Both the position numbers and the translations under genes were made by a program. The notes beneath the pieces are model-generated. The model ran no database searches, was not told the DNA's origin, and saw only the letters and a list, made by a program, of their open reading frames with translations. Below, piece by piece: positions 1 through 9,678 of a DNA stretch of 64,000 bases (position 1 is its first letter; the number at the start of each line of letters is the position of its first letter). Source of the DNA: Rhodanobacter sp. B05 (GTDB lineage Bacteria > Pseudomonadota > Gammaproteobacteria > Xanthomonadales > Rhodanobacteraceae); the NCBI RefSeq assembly GCF_002001085.1, contig NZ_MUNU01000012.1, forward strand, positions 124,001 through 188,000, read 5' to 3'.

Positions 1-1
1 C

Positions 2-184
2 GACGAATACCGCACCGGGATCAGTCCGCCCAGCTACGACAAGCAGTTCGTGCGCGACTGGCTGGAAACCCAGGACTGGAACAAGACCGCGCCCGGCCCG
101 GTGATCCCGGACCAGGTGATCGCCCGCACCGCCGCCAAGTATGCCGAGGCCCTGCAGCGGCTGGCCGGCATCCGGCTCGACTGA
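2..184 (+). CDS. purC: phosphoribosylaminoimidazole-succinocarboxamide synthase, C-terminal end
   Basis: The window opens inside this gene; the last 60 codons and a TGA stop are present. The readable tail contains [12 protein letters not shown] followed by a Pro-rich stretch and a helical end, which matches the C-terminus of SAICAR synthetase, the purine-synthesis enzyme that joins aspartate to CAIR with ATP. The catalytic part lies upstream of the window. Twenty-two bases separate it from the next gene on the same strand. The identification rests on this short conserved tail only. Confidence 0.8.
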   Translation, partial: DEYRTGISPPSYDKQFVRDWLETQDWNKTAPGPVIPDQVIARTAAKYAEALQRLAGIRLD

Positions 185-206
185 ACCATTCACACGGGGG
201 AATGCC

Positions 207-677
207 ATGCGCACCATGCAGGACTGGCTCGACAGCTACAGCGGCGACCACCGCAACCCGACCAACCAGATCTTCCACTGGTTCTGCGTGCCGCCGATCG
301 TGTGGTCGGTGATTGCGCTGCTGTGGGCGATTCCCGTGCCGATCAGTCAGCTGCGCCCCGGCTCGTGGGCGGTGCTGGTGATGGTGGCGGCGTTCTACTG
401 GTACTGGCGGCGCTCGCACCGGCTGGCCGTGGGCCTGCTGATCGTGTTCGCCCTGCTCGGTCTGCTCACCAACTACCTGTACTGGCGGCTCGGCGTGGCG
501 CAGTTGTGCTACTTGGCGATCGGGGTGTTCGTGGTCGCCTGGATCGGCCAGTTCATCGGGCACAAGTTCGAGGGGCGCAAGCCGAGTTTCCTCACCGACC
601 TTTCCTATCTGCTGATCGGCCCGGCCTGGCTGATGGCCAAGCTGTTTCGCAAGCTGGGGTTCAAGCAGGTCACATGA
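207..677 (+). CDS. Mpo1-like (DUF962/YGL010w family) integral membrane protein
   Basis: A 156-residue protein. It begins MRTMQDWLDSYSGDHRNPTN and carries the N-terminal HxxPxN-like signature (HRNPTN) and FHWFCVPP segment typical of the DUF962 family, followed by about four hydrophobic helices. The yeast member Mpo1 is an Fe-dependent 2-hydroxy fatty acid dioxygenase in sphingolipid alpha-oxidation; the bacterial role is not established. The ATG at 207 follows a GGGGGA ribosome-binding sequence and is preferred over in-frame upstream codons inside purC. It overlaps the next gene by four bases (ATGA), so the two are probably co-translated. Confidence 0.8.
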   Translation: MRTMQDWLDSYSGDHRNPTNQIFHWFCVPPIVWSVIALLWAIPVPISQLRPGSWAVLVMVAAFYWYWRRSHRLAVGLLIVFALLGLLTNYLYWRLGVAQLCYLAIGVFVVAWIGQFIGHKFEGRKPSFLTDLSYLLIGPAWLMAKLFRKLGFKQVT

Positions 678-1081
678 CCACCGTGCTCACCGTGATCAGC
701 ACCCTGCTCTGGTGGGTGCTGTACAGCAGCATGGCGGCGCTGGTGTTTGCCCTGATCGGCTGGTCGGTGCTGCGCTGGATCGAACGCTGCGCCGTGGTGT
801 TCAACCGCGTCTATTTCGCCAGCCTGCTGTGGGCCATGATCGGCCTGCTGCTGGTCGTCTGCACCGCCGCGTACGAAGGCCGCCTGCATCCACCCTATGC
901 CGCGCTGCTGAGTTCGGGACTGCTGCGCATCGTGCTGGTCGTGGACATGCTGGTCGGCGTGTTGCTGCTGTGGCGGCTGGTGCCGCGCATCGACGCCCGC
1001 CGCATCCGTCCCGGCAGCGCCTGCATGGCGGTGGCCGCGATCATGGCGATCAGCTTCGGCGTGGCCACCAGCCTGGCATGA
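674..1081 (+). CDS. small integral membrane protein of unknown function
   Basis: A 135-residue, strongly hydrophobic protein with about four transmembrane helices and a short Arg-rich stretch (DARRIRPGSA) before the last helix. I do not recognise a named family. Its start codon overlaps the stop of the Mpo1-like gene in an ATGA arrangement, so it is almost certainly in the same transcript. Its stop faces the stop of a convergent gene at 1148 across a hairpin at 1101-1124. Confidence 0.7.
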   Translation: MTTVLTVISTLLWWVLYSSMAALVFALIGWSVLRWIERCAVVFNRVYFASLLWAMIGLLLVVCTAAYEGRLHPPYAALLSSGLLRIVLVVDMLVGVLLLWRLVPRIDARRIRPGSACMAVAAIMAISFGVATSLA

Positions 1082-1100
1082 GCTGGCGACAATGAGCTCA

Positions 1101-1124
1101 CGAGGGCGGTTCACACCACCCTCG
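1101..1124. terminator. bidirectional hairpin between convergent genes
   Basis: The arms CGAGGGCGGT and ACCACCCTCG pair over ten positions (one G-T type mismatch) around a four-base loop. The element lies between the stop of the + strand gene at 1081 and the stop of the - strand gene at 1148. There is no clear T-run, so this is a likely but unproven terminator for both genes. Confidence 0.55.
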
Positions 1125-1147
1125 CAATTCCGGACTTGCGGTCGTAC

Positions 1148-1576
1148 TCAGTGCACGCCGAACATCGCTGCGCCGAACACCATCGCGAAGATGAAGCCGA
1201 TGATCAACGCCAGCACGATGCCGATCACCATGTAGATCAGCTCCACCAGGCAGGCCTTGCCAAAGCCGATCTGGCTGCCGTCCGCAGCCGGCAACAGGTA
1301 ATTCACCACGGCAGCACCGACGAGGAAGTTCACGATCATCGACAGCACGCCGCCGCCGGCTCCGCGCAATACCATGCCCAGTACCAGCGAAACTACGAAC
1401 ACGACCACGAAGGTCAATACCACCGCACCCAACGCACGCAGATAGGACGGCATGATGCCGACCACCAGCCGGAACGCCACGCTGAGGATCAGCGCGCCGA
1501 CCAGGATGCCCACGACGATCATGACCAGGATGGCGAACAGGCCCATGCCGGCCAACGCAGCAAACGAAGTACTCAT
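1148..1576 (-). CDS. hydrophobic membrane protein, unknown function
   Basis: A 142-residue protein with about four long hydrophobic segments rich in Val, Ile, Leu and Gly and very few charges; it ends in a Gly/Ala/Phe-rich helix. I do not recognise a characterised family. The ATG at 1576 follows AAGGGGACGTC, a good ribosome-binding site. It lies downstream of dnaE2 on the same strand but 129 bases away across a possible hairpin (1625-1646), so it probably has its own promoter. Confidence 0.7.
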   Translation of the reverse strand: MSTSFAALAGMGLFAILVMIVVGILVGALILSVAFRLVVGIMPSYLRALGAVVLTFVVVFVVSLVLGMVLRGAGGGVLSMIVNFLVGAAVVNYLLPAADGSQIGFGKACLVELIYMVIGIVLALIIGFIFAMVFGAAMFGVH

Positions 1577-1624
1577 GACGTCCCCTTGCTAGTGGAAGGA
1601 AACCGCCCGGGGGCATCCCCATGC

Positions 1625-1646
1625 CCACCGCTCTCCCCGGCGGTGG
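1625..1646 (-). terminator. possible hairpin downstream of dnaE2
   Basis: The arms CCACCG and CGGTGG flank a ten-base loop in the gap between the dnaE2 stop and the next minus-strand gene. The stem is short and there is no T-run. It could be a weak terminator for the SOS operon or chance GC-rich pairing. Confidence 0.3.
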
Positions 1647-1705
1647 CGCCAGCCTAACCGATTCCATGCATGGAGGCATGCGTGCGATCGACACGGGTGA
1701 AAGGC

Positions 1706-4700
1706 TCAATGGAAATCGCGCGAGCGGCTGTCCAGCGAGCCCAGCCACGCGCTGATGTCGACCAGGCGGCGGGCGATCAGGTGACTCACGCCGTCGACGC
1801 ATTCCCACTGCCCTTCCACGCCGAGCAGGCGCGCTTCCAGATACGCGCGGCGCTGCCGTTCCGCCACATGGCTCCACACCACCACGTTGATGAAACCGTG
1901 CTCGTCTTCGATGGTGATGAAGGTCACCCCGCTGGCGGTCTGCGGACGCTGGCGCTGGGTGACCAGGCCGGCCGCGCGCACCGGGCTTTGATGCGGCTGG
2001 CCGCGCAGGCTGCGTGAATCGACGTAGCGTGCCGCGCGCAGGCGTGAGCGGATCAGTTGCAGCGGATGCGGGCCCAGGCTGAGGCCGGTGCGCGCGTAGT
2101 CGGCATGCAGATTTTCCGCGACCGATGGCGCCGGCAGCACGATGGCGTCCTCTGCTGGACTGGCTTGACCGAACAACGGCAGTTGCGGTTCGACCCCGGC
2201 CACCGCCCACTTCGCCCGATGCCGGTGTCCGGCCAGTCCACGCAGCGCGCCCGCCTCGGCCAGCAGTTCCTGCTGGCGCCGGTCGATGCCGGTGCGCGCG
2301 CACAGGTCCACCACGTCATCGAAGCCGCGCACGGCGCGCGCCGCCGCCAGCCGCTCGGCGACGTCCTGGCGAAAGCCGCGCAGCTGGCGCAGCCCGAGCC
2401 GGATCGCCGGCTGGGCGCGGCCGCGCGCATCGTCCTCCAGCGTGCAGTCCCAGTCGCTGTAGCGCACATCCATCGGCCGCACCGCGATGCCGTGGCGCTG
2501 CGCATCCTGCACGATCTGGCTGGGCCCGTAGAAACCCATCGGCTGTGCGTTGAGCAGGGCGCAGGCGAACACGGCCGGCTCGTGGCATTTCAGCCAGCAG
2601 CTGGCGTAGACGATACCGGCGAAGCTGGCGGCGTGGCTCTCGGGAAAACCGTAGCTGCCGAAGCCCTTGATCTGCTCGAACAGGCGCGCGGCGAACTCGG
2701 CGGTGTAACCGCGTTCGAGCATCCCGGTCGTGATCCGTTCGCGATGGTGTTCCATGCCGCCATGGCGTTTCCATGCGGCCATTGCGCGGCGCAGTTGGTC
2801 GGCCTCGCCGGCGGTATAGCCGGCCGCCACGATCGCCAGTTTCATCACCTGCTCCTGGAACAGCGGCACGCCCAGCGTGCGTTCGAACACGTCTTTCAGA
2901 TCCTGCGACGGATAGTCCACCGCCTCCTCGCCGCGCCGGCGACGCAGGTAGGGATGCACCATGTCGCCCTGGATCGGACCGGGCCGCACGATCGCCACCT
3001 GGATCACCAGGTCGTAGAAATTCGCCGGCCGGTGCCGCGGCAGCATCGCCATCTGCGCGCGGCTTTCGATCTGGAACACGCCGAGGGTGTCGGCGCGCTG
3101 GATCATCCGGTAGGTTTCCGGGTCTTCCAGCGGCAGGGTCGCCAGTGTGTAGTCCTGGCCGCGATGCGCGCGCAGCAGATCCAGGCAACGCCGCACGCAA
3201 CTCAACATGCCCAGCGCCAGGCAGTCCACCTTCAGCAGGCGCATGGTGTCCAGGTCGTCCTTGTCCCACTGGATGATGGTGCGCCCGGGCATCGCCGCAT
3301 TCTCCACCGGCACCAGTTCGCTCAATGGCGCGTCGCTGATCACGAAGCCGCCGACGTGCTGCGACAGATGCCGCGGCATGTCGAGCAGCTCGGCGGTGAG
3401 TTTCAGCACCCGCCGCAGCACCGCGCTGTGCGGATCGAAACCGTATTGGCGCAACAGCTCGTCCAGCGATGTCTCGCCATCCCACCAGCCCACGATGCCG
3501 CTCAACTGGTCGACCTGGTCCGGTGGCAGGCCCAGCGCCTTGGCCACGTCGCGCACCGCGCTTCTGCCGCGATAGCAGATCACCGTGGCCGCCAGCGCGG
3601 CACGCTTGCGGCCGTACTTGGCGTAGATGTACTGGATCACCTCCTCGCGCCGCTCGTGCTCGAAATCCACGTCGATGTCGGGCGGCTCGTTGCGCTCCTT
3701 GCTGATGAAACGTTCGACCAGCAGGTTCGTCCGCGCCGGATCGACCTCGGTGACGCCCAGCGCGTAACACACCGCGGAGTTGGCCGCCGAGCCGCGACCC
3801 TGGCAGAGAATCCCCTTGCTCCGGGCAAAATGCACGATGTCCTGCACGGTGAGGAAATACGACGCGTACTGCAGTTCCTCGATCAGGCCCAGCTCGTGCT
3901 CGATCTGCGCCTGCACTTTTTCCGGCACGCCGCCCGGCCAGCGCCAGCGCATGCCCTGCCCGGTGAGCTGACGCAGCCAGCTGTCCGCGCCATGTCCTTC
4001 CGGAACCAGTTCGGCGGGATAGCGGTAACGCAGTTCGTCCAGGCTGAAGCGGCAGCGTGCGGCGATCGCCACACTTTCACGCAACAGTGCCTCGGGATAG
4101 ATCGCCGCCAGCGCCTCGCGCCGGCGCAGGTGGCGCTCGCCGTTGCGGAAGACCAGCGCGCCGGCGTCGGCGATCGGCAGACGATGACGGATCGCGGTCA
4201 ATGTGTGCTGCAGGGCGAGGCGACGCCGCACATGCATGTGCACGTCGCCGGCGGCGACCAGGGGCAGGTCCAGTTGCTGCGCCAGCGCTTGGAGTTCGTG
4301 CAGTCGTCGCGCATCGTCGGGACCATGGTGCAGTTCCACCGTCAGCCACGCCCGCGCGCCAAAGGTGGCACGCATCCAGCGACCATGCGCAAGATCGGGC
4401 GCCCGCGCGGGCAGCCACAGCGCGAACGTGCCCGGCACGCCGTCGGCGAGATCGGCGCAGCCCAGTCGATAGGTGCCCTTGACCGAGGCGCGGCGACCGC
4501 GGGTGATCAATTCGCACAGCGCGGTGTAACCGGTCTTCGACTCGCACAGCAGCACCAGCTTCGGGCCTTCGTCGAGCTGGAATTCGGCGCCCACGATCAG
4601 CCTCATGCCGGTGGCGCGCGAAGCCTCCAGCGCGCGCACGATGCCGGCCAGCGAGCATTCGTCGGTGATCGCCAGCGCGCTGTAGCCGCAGGCCTGCGCC

Positions 4701-4783
4701 CGCTCGAACAATTCGCGCGCACTGGAGGCGCCGCGGCCAAACGAGAAGTTCGACAGGCAATGCAGCTCGGCATAGGCGCTCAT
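1706..4783 (-). CDS. dnaE2: error-prone DNA polymerase DnaE2 (ImuC)
   Basis: A 1025-residue C-family polymerase of the length usual for DnaE2. An N-terminal PHP domain starts at [14 protein letters not shown]; the polymerase active-site motif [14 protein letters not shown] sits near residue 367 and supplies two catalytic aspartates; helix-hairpin-helix and OB domains follow. QLPLFG towards the C-terminus looks like a beta-clamp binding motif. The enzyme performs SOS-induced translesion synthesis with ImuA and ImuB. The ATG at 4783 overlaps the imuB stop in an ATGA junction and is the family's usual start; the longer open frame upstream lies inside imuB. Last gene of the lexA2-imuA-imuB-dnaE2 operon. 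Confidence 0.95.
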   Translation of the reverse strand: MSAYAELHCLSNFSFGRGASSARELFERAQACGYSALAITDECSLAGIVRALEASRATGMRLIVGAEFQLDEGPKLVLLCESKTGYTALCELITRGRRASVKGTYRLGCADLADGVPGTFALWLPARAPDLAHGRWMRATFGARAWLTVELHHGPDDARRLHELQALAQQLDLPLVAAGDVHMHVRRRLALQHTLTAIRHRLPIADAGALVFRNGERHLRRREALAAIYPEALLRESVAIAARCRFSLDELRYRYPAELVPEGHGADSWLRQLTGQGMRWRWPGGVPEKVQAQIEHELGLIEELQYASYFLTVQDIVHFARSKGILCQGRGSAANSAVCYALGVTEVDPARTNLLVERFISKERNEPPDIDVDFEHERREEVIQYIYAKYGRKRAALAATVICYRGRSAVRDVAKALGLPPDQVDQLSGIVGWWDGETSLDELLRQYGFDPHSAVLRRVLKLTAELLDMPRHLSQHVGGFVISDAPLSELVPVENAAMPGRTIIQWDKDDLDTMRLLKVDCLALGMLSCVRRCLDLLRAHRGQDYTLATLPLEDPETYRMIQRADTLGVFQIESRAQMAMLPRHRPANFYDLVIQVAIVRPGPIQGDMVHPYLRRRRGEEAVDYPSQDLKDVFERTLGVPLFQEQVMKLAIVAAGYTAGEADQLRRAMAAWKRHGGMEHHRERITTGMLERGYTAEFAARLFEQIKGFGSYGFPESHAASFAGIVYASCWLKCHEPAVFACALLNAQPMGFYGPSQIVQDAQRHGIAVRPMDVRYSDWDCTLEDDARGRAQPAIRLGLRQLRGFRQDVAERLAAARAVRGFDDVVDLCARTGIDRRQQELLAEAGALRGLAGHRHRAKWAVAGVEPQLPLFGQASPAEDAIVLPAPSVAENLHADYARTGLSLGPHPLQLIRSRLRAARYVDSRSLRGQPHQSPVRAAGLVTQRQRPQTASGVTFITIEDEHGFINVVVWSHVAERQRRAYLEARLLGVEGQWECVDGVSHLIARRLVDISAWLGSLDSRSRDFH

Positions 4784-6180
4784 GCAAACCACCCGTGCAG
4801 CATCCAGCCGACCCGCTCGCCCGGCGCGCAGAACGCCCATGCGCGCTGGCCCTGCGCGGTTTCCACCAGGTAGTAATCGCGGCACACCTCGCCGCCATCC
4901 CACCAACCGGTTTCCAGCCGCTCCGGCCCGGCCAGAATGCGTGGCGCCGAACCACGCAAGGGAATCGGTCGCTCCAGCAACCAGGTCGGCCGCGGGTGTG
5001 GTTCGCACCTGCCGTCGTCGCGGCTGGCGATGATCTGCGCGCGCTCGGGGCGCGGATCGCTGGTGCTGCCCAGCTGATACACCGCGTGATCGCCCAGCCG
5101 TGCACGCAGGCGTTCGCGCAGTTGCCCGATCGGCAGCGCGTTGGCGGGGCGCTGGTCGAACAGGTCGCGCCCGGCCGGCACGAAGGCAGGCAGGTCGCGC
5201 GCGATCAGTCGCAAGGCGAGTACCGGTTCGGCCAGCTGCATCTGTTCCAGCCGTCCGCGCGCCACCTCGAACAGCATGCCGGCATCGCGCTCCGGCGCCA
5301 GCAGGCCGACCGGCACGTCGGCATGTCCCCCGCGATGTTCCAGCTGCAACGTGAAACGCTGCACGCCACCGTCGCGACCGGCCAGCCACGCCGCGAGATC
5401 CGCCATCATGCGGCGCACCGGGAAGACCAGCGCCGCGAGATTCTCCACCTCGTGCGACAACTCGACGCGCAGGTCGAAACGGTCCGGCGGGCGAAAGCTG
5501 TCCAGTCCGGCTGGCGCAGCGCCGGTCAAGCGATCCAGCGCCAGCAGCAATTCCGCGCCGAAGCGTCGGCGCAAGCCATCCCGCGGCATCCGCAGCAACT
5601 GGCCGAGGCTGCGGATGCCCATGCCCGGCAATGCCGCGCTGGCGGCAGCCGGCAAACGGCTCTTGTGCAGCGGCACGCGTTGCAACGCGTAATCCAGCGC
5701 CCCCGGCGTCAGCACCGCCTGGCCGTCGGCAATCCCGGCCAGCACATGGGCAGCATGCGCGGTGGGCGCGACGCTGATCCGATGCCGAAAACCCAGTGCA
5801 GCAAATTCGTCGCGCAGCAGGTTTTCCAGCCGTGGCCAGGGACCGAACAGGCCCATGCTGCGACTGACTTCCAGCACGATCGCATGCGGCAGCAGACAGA
5901 CCTCGGAGCTGTAGCGGTAGGCCACCGCGGCAAGAAATTGTTGCCAGCGCTGCACCGATTCCGGTTCGTACGGCAAGGCATCGAAGCGCGCCAGCAAGGC
6001 CTGTGCGGCGCTCAGCCGCTGGCCGATGCGCAGGCCGGCTTCACGCGCGGCGGCGTTCGCCGCGACGATGCTGCGCGCGTTCGCCGCGCCGGCCACCAGC
6101 ACCAGCGGGCCAGCCGTGGGCCGCCGGCGGAGGACTCCGTCCAGCGCCAGTTGCGGCAGCAATACGCAGGCCCACAACAT
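4780..6180 (-). CDS. imuB: ImuB, catalytically inactive Y-family polymerase-like mutasome subunit
   Basis: A 466-residue protein with the fold of a Y-family DNA polymerase. The N-terminus ([15 protein letters not shown]) lacks the Asp-x-Asp of active Pol IV/V, and the second acidic site is replaced by EVSRS. This is the hallmark of ImuB, a non-catalytic adaptor that brings DnaE2 to the beta clamp at lesions. The start at 6180 is 12 bases downstream of the imuA stop. The stop overlaps the dnaE2 start by four bases, which indicates translational coupling. Confidence 0.92.
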   Translation of the reverse strand: MLWACVLLPQLALDGVLRRRPTAGPLVLVAGAANARSIVAANAAAREAGLRIGQRLSAAQALLARFDALPYEPESVQRWQQFLAAVAYRYSSEVCLLPHAIVLEVSRSMGLFGPWPRLENLLRDEFAALGFRHRISVAPTAHAAHVLAGIADGQAVLTPGALDYALQRVPLHKSRLPAAASAALPGMGIRSLGQLLRMPRDGLRRRFGAELLLALDRLTGAAPAGLDSFRPPDRFDLRVELSHEVENLAALVFPVRRMMADLAAWLAGRDGGVQRFTLQLEHRGGHADVPVGLLAPERDAGMLFEVARGRLEQMQLAEPVLALRLIARDLPAFVPAGRDLFDQRPANALPIGQLRERLRARLGDHAVYQLGSTSDPRPERAQIIASRDDGRCEPHPRPTWLLERPIPLRGSAPRILAGPERLETGWWDGGEVCRDYYLVETAQGQRAWAFCAPGERVGWMLHGWFA

Positions 6181-6192
6181 CGTCGCCGGCCA

Positions 6193-6819
6193 TCAATGCA
6201 GCGCGGCGTACGGCAGCGACACCGGTTGCGCCGGCACCACGCCACCGCGGCATTTGCGTATCCATACGCGATCATGCGGCGTCGCTTCCAGTTCCAGCCG
6301 CAAGGCCGCCGGCGAGGCATTGCCCAGATGCCGTCGATCGCGGAACGCGAACGCCAGCGCGCGGCCACCGTCGGCCGCCACCTGCAGGCGGCGCAGTGCG
6401 CGATCGTCGGCCTGCCGTGGCCACGCCAGCACCGCCGCGCAACTGCCCGAGCGCAGGCATTGCTCCATCGCCCACAACACGTCGGGCTCCGCCGCAGCGA
6501 CGATCTCGACCCGGCGCATATCCACGCCACGCTGGCGCCAGCCGGCCACGCAGGGCGCATACGGCGGCGTCACCAGCACCAGCGGACGCGCGCCCCGGCT
6601 GAGCCGCGCCAGCGTGGGCAATACCAACTGCAATTCGCCCACGCCATCCAGCGGCAACAGGATTTCCGACAGCGCGGCCGCCGGCCAGCCGCCGCCCGGC
6701 AGCACCGCATCCAGCGCTGCCCAGCCGGTCGGCTGCTCGCCAGTCGGCATGGGCTCGACACGACCGCGCCAGACCCGGCGCGCGTCCAGCAAGGACGACA
6801 ACGGCACCACCGCACTCAT
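6193..6819 (-). CDS. imuA: ImuA, RecA/SulA-like translesion-synthesis protein
   Basis: A 208-residue protein with a RecA-like core: the region TGWAALDAVLPGGGWP is the ImuA counterpart of the RecA start, and a hydrophobic strand-loop pattern follows. It is the standard first member of the imuA-imuB-dnaE2 cassette, where it binds RecA and ImuB. Its ATG overlaps the lexA2 stop by one base (TGATG), so repressor and mutasome genes form one transcript and the operon controls itself. Confidence 0.9.
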   Translation of the reverse strand: MSAVVPLSSLLDARRVWRGRVEPMPTGEQPTGWAALDAVLPGGGWPAAALSEILLPLDGVGELQLVLPTLARLSRGARPLVLVTPPYAPCVAGWRQRGVDMRRVEIVAAAEPDVLWAMEQCLRSGSCAAVLAWPRQADDRALRRLQVAADGGRALAFAFRDRRHLGNASPAALRLELEATPHDRVWIRKCRGGVVPAQPVSLPYAALH

Positions 6820-7448
6820 CAGCTGCCCCTCAGCAATCCGGCGAACAGGCCTTCGATGGCGAAGTCCTCGCTGGGATCGGGATCGATCGGCCGATAACCG
6901 GGACTGTTCGGCAGCAGCCGGATCACCCCGTCCTGCCAGTGCAGCCGCTTGATCGTGAAGCGATCGCCGCCGACGCGCGCCGCCACCACCTGGCCATGCC
7001 GCGCCACCGGCGTGGCATGCACGCCGACCAGATCCTGGTCGAGGATACCTTCGTCGCGCATCGAATCGCCGACCACCCGCACCAGGTAATCCGGTCGCAG
7101 GCGGAACAGCCAGCGCGACACCCGCAAGCTGCGCTCGATCCGCGATTCGGAAAACAACGGCTCGCCCGCCGCGATCCGACCCACCAGCGGCAGCTCCATG
7201 GTGTCCGCATCCAGCGCATCGGCCGCATCCACCAGGCGGATCCCGCGCGAGCGGTTCGGTTCGATCGCCAGCCGCCCCTTGGCCTCCAGTGAACGCACGT
7301 GCTTGAGCACCGCACTGACGTTGGGCAGCCCCATCGCCTGGCCAATCTCCTCCAGCGTGGGCGCCTGCCCCGCCTGCGCCACCCGCGCGCGGATGAACTC
7401 GAGGATGTTGGATTGGCGGCTGGTCAGGTGCAGGCTCATGCCGGCCAT
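6819..7448 (-). CDS. lexA: LexA repressor (second-type LexA of the imu cassette)
   Basis: A 209-residue LexA. It has an N-terminal winged helix-turn-helix (residues about 5-70), the self-cleavage bond Ala94-Gly95 in RIAAGEP, catalytic Ser129 in GDSM and Lys167 in FTIKRL. RecA-stimulated self-cleavage should relieve repression of this operon. The ATG at 7448 is chosen because AAGGTG precedes it with five-base spacing; a second in-frame ATG lies at 7439. The ribosome-binding site is part of a perfect palindrome (7450-7471), the likely operator. Confidence 0.93.
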   Translation of the reverse strand: MAGMSLHLTSRQSNILEFIRARVAQAGQAPTLEEIGQAMGLPNVSAVLKHVRSLEAKGRLAIEPNRSRGIRLVDAADALDADTMELPLVGRIAAGEPLFSESRIERSLRVSRWLFRLRPDYLVRVVGDSMRDEGILDQDLVGVHATPVARHGQVVAARVGGDRFTIKRLHWQDGVIRLLPNSPGYRPIDPDPSEDFAIEGLFAGLLRGS

Positions 7449-7449
7449 G

Positions 7450-7471
7450 TTTTCACCTTTTCAGGTGAAAA
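7450..7471. promoter_or_regulatory. palindromic candidate LexA2 operator overlapping the ribosome-binding site
   Basis: A perfect inverted repeat, TTTTCACCT and AGGTGAAAA with a four-base spacer, lies immediately upstream of the lexA start and includes its Shine-Dalgarno sequence. The position fits an autoregulatory SOS box for the whole cassette. Assigning it to LexA is inference from position and symmetry. Confidence 0.65.
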
Positions 7472-7628
7472 TACAGTGCCGTGACGGATACACCGATTCG
7501 AGGCGGATACGCCCCCAACGCCAGGCATGACCGATGGCACGGCGTGACTCCCAGCCCATGCCGCGCGCCGACGCCGGGCACATGCTGAGGTCATCGTCGC
7601 AGCAGCGACTCTCGTGGAGTCCTCGACC

Positions 7629-8438
7629 ATGCGCCAGCTCGCCCTTGCTCTCGCCCTCCTCGGCATCGGTATCCTCGCCTCGCCGGCGCATGCACGCGCC
7701 CACGGCATGCAACTGCACGCCGCGTGTTCGGTCGACAGCGATTACGAGCTTGCCGTGCGCGACGATGGCCTGCAGTTCACCCGCGACGACGGCAGTCCGC
7801 ACGACATCTTCATGCATGACGGCCAGCTGCGCGTGGACGGCCAGCCACTGGCCGTCAGCCGGGACGATGCCGCATACCTGCGCCAGTACGAAGCGAACGT
7901 GCGCGCCCTGCTGCCCCAGGTGGCAGCGATTGCCCGCGACGGCGTCGGCCTCGGTTTCGACGCGCTGGCCACGGTCGCCGCGACGTTCGCGGACAGCGCG
8001 GACGAACGCGCACGCGTCATCCGGCAACTCGGCGACCAGCGCCGGCAAGTGCTCGCCAGGATCGACCAGGGCATCGGCCACGGCCGCTGGCAACAACACG
8101 ATTTCGACCAGATGATGGACGAGGACATGGGCGACGCCGTCTCCACCCTGGTCAGCACCGTGGCCTCGCGCGCGGTGAAAGCCGCGCTCAGCGGCGATCA
8201 GAGCCAGGTCGCCGCGCTGGAGGCACGCGCCCAGTCACTGGAAAGCAGTATCGAGAAAGCCGTCGAGGCACCGGCCGAACGCCTCGGCAAACGCGCCGAC
8301 GCGTTGTGCCCGCGCCTGGTCGAACTGGATCAGTTGCAGCACCAGCTCCACGTCCGCCTGCCCGATGGCAAGCCGCTGACGCTGATGTCGATGCAGCGCA
8401 CGGACGAAGGCGCCGTGGCCGATGCGCGGACGCCCTGA
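7629..8438 (+). CDS. DUF2884 (YggN-like) secreted protein
   Basis: A 269-residue protein with a cleavable signal peptide (MRQLALALALLGIGILASPAHA). The mature part carries the strand-rich DUF2884 pattern, including the segment HDIFMHDGQLRVDGQPL, then a helical central region and a late Cys in ADALCPRLVEL. The family is periplasmic and of unknown function. The ATG at 7629 has GGAG ten bases upstream and starts exactly at the signal peptide. It is divergent from the lexA operon. Confidence 0.75.
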   Translation: MRQLALALALLGIGILASPAHARAHGMQLHAACSVDSDYELAVRDDGLQFTRDDGSPHDIFMHDGQLRVDGQPLAVSRDDAAYLRQYEANVRALLPQVAAIARDGVGLGFDALATVAATFADSADERARVIRQLGDQRRQVLARIDQGIGHGRWQQHDFDQMMDEDMGDAVSTLVSTVASRAVKAALSGDQSQVAALEARAQSLESSIEKAVEAPAERLGKRADALCPRLVELDQLQHQLHVRLPDGKPLTLMSMQRTDEGAVADARTP

Positions 8439-8918
8439 GCCAAGGCGGTCATTCGGATCGGAATCGCATGACGTCAGCAGCTTGCCCGCTTTGGTGAGCT
8501 GGCGGCGCAGTCGCACGACGATCTCGTATGCCGCATTGATTTCCTTCGTGCGCGCCTCAGCAACGCAGCGGATGTCCTCCTCCAGCGTGGCTACCTTGCA
8601 GCCTCACGCTGGAGGAGAGTCAAGCACATGCGTGACATCGGCGCGCGCGACCTCCGCGTGCCGCGACCCTGCCATGTCACGAGGCAACGGCATGGTCATG
8701 AGGCCCTCCAGGTACCGCTGACCGGCCGCCTTCGACTCGCAATTTCTTGCAGCTCGACAAACGCCTGTTACTGGATATTCTTGGTTCGCCGATAGATGTC
8801 ACGACAGCATCTTTCGACACGCGGCATCGGAAAAGCAGCCGTGCCTGCTGCGCATGACCTGAAACCGGGCGGACGCAGATACGGGCAATCAATCTCGATT
8901 CCAAACAAGGGAATAAAC
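8439..8918. other. 480-bp gap with a 13-bp inverted repeat and a possible J-domain remnant
   Basis: No intact gene is seen. An inverted repeat (CTCCTCCAGCGTG at 8577-8589 and its exact complement at 8605-8617) forms a strong hairpin. On the minus strand, around 8460-8600, a frame reads EARTKEINAAYEIV and continues into RLRRQLTKAG. This resembles the last helices of a DnaJ-type J-domain but has no J-domain start or HPD motif. It may be a gene remnant. The remainder has no visible signal. Confidence 0.3.
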
Positions 8919-9527
8919 ATGCGTTTGATGCGATGGGGTTTCGCAGTCTTGCTGCTGGCCGGGTTGACCGGCTGTCAATCGTCGTTGATGGTGAGGTCGT
9001 CCGCGGGTGCGGCGGAACCGGCACCGGCTCCAGGCAAGGCGCTGGTCGTGTTCATGCGACCGTCTTCATTCGGTGGCGCCATCCAGTCGTCGGTGTACGA
9101 CACTCACGACAGCGCCGACACCTTCATCGGCATCGTTTCGACCAAGGACAAGATCGGCTACCAGGCCGAGCCCGGCGATCATTTGTTCATGGTGATCGCC
9201 GAGAATGCGGACTTCATGATTGCGCACCTGGACGCCGGCAAGACCTACTACGTGCTGGTCAGTCCGCGCATGGGCGTATGGAAGGCACGCTTTTCGCTGT
9301 TGCCCATCCACAACCGGGCTGACGCGAAGTACAGCACGCAGTCGGCCGACTTCGGCAAATGGATGAGCGAGACATCCTGGGTCAGCGTGACGCCGCAGGC
9401 GACGCAGTGGTACAGCGCCCACGCGGCCGACATCCATGCCAAGAAGATGGATTACATGCGGAAGTGGAACAAGGCTGGCGCGCAACAGAAAGAGGAATTG
9501 ACCCTCAAGGCCGACGACGGCAAGTAA
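8919..9527 (+). CDS. outer-membrane lipoprotein, DUF2846-like
   Basis: A 202-residue lipoprotein. The signal sequence ends in the lipobox LTGC, with Gln next to the lipidated Cys, which favours outer-membrane sorting. The mature region (ALVVFMRPS, GDHLFMVIAENADF, KTYYVLV) has the beta-sandwich pattern of DUF2846-type lipoproteins and ends in a charged helix. AAGGGA lies just before the ATG at 8919. Function is unknown. A hairpin at 9554-9585 follows the stop. Confidence 0.7.
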   Translation: MRLMRWGFAVLLLAGLTGCQSSLMVRSSAGAAEPAPAPGKALVVFMRPSSFGGAIQSSVYDTHDSADTFIGIVSTKDKIGYQAEPGDHLFMVIAENADFMIAHLDAGKTYYVLVSPRMGVWKARFSLLPIHNRADAKYSTQSADFGKWMSETSWVSVTPQATQWYSAHAADIHAKKMDYMRKWNKAGAQQKEELTLKADDGK

Positions 9528-9553
9528 CCGCCCGAAGCACTTCGGTCCTGAAC

Positions 9554-9585
9554 AAGACGGCGCTGCAGCAATGCAGCGCCGTCTT
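9554..9585. terminator. 14-bp perfect hairpin with GCAA tetraloop
   Basis: The arms AAGACGGCGCTGCA and TGCAGCGCCGTCTT are exact complements around a GCAA tetraloop, 27 bases after the lipoprotein stop and before a convergent gene (9679). AAG on one side and CTT on the other fit a bidirectional intrinsic terminator with a weak U-tract. Confidence 0.75.
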
Positions 9586-9678
9586 CGTCATGGCCATGCC
9601 CTTGCGCACCAGCGCCCAAGCGGAATGATGGCCGTGGGCAGCAAATTCAGGAAACGGAAAAGCGCGCTGCCGCTCCCA

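Noticed and set aside
2057-4873. A 938-codon open frame on the plus strand opposite dnaE2
   Set aside because: It is the antisense shadow of a high-GC gene: composition is Gln/Ala/His/Arg-rich, there are no domains, and dnaE2 and imuB on the other strand are unmistakable.
4795-6897. A 700-codon plus-strand open frame opposite imuB and imuA
   Set aside because: Same GC-shadow effect; no recognisable family, no ribosome-binding site.
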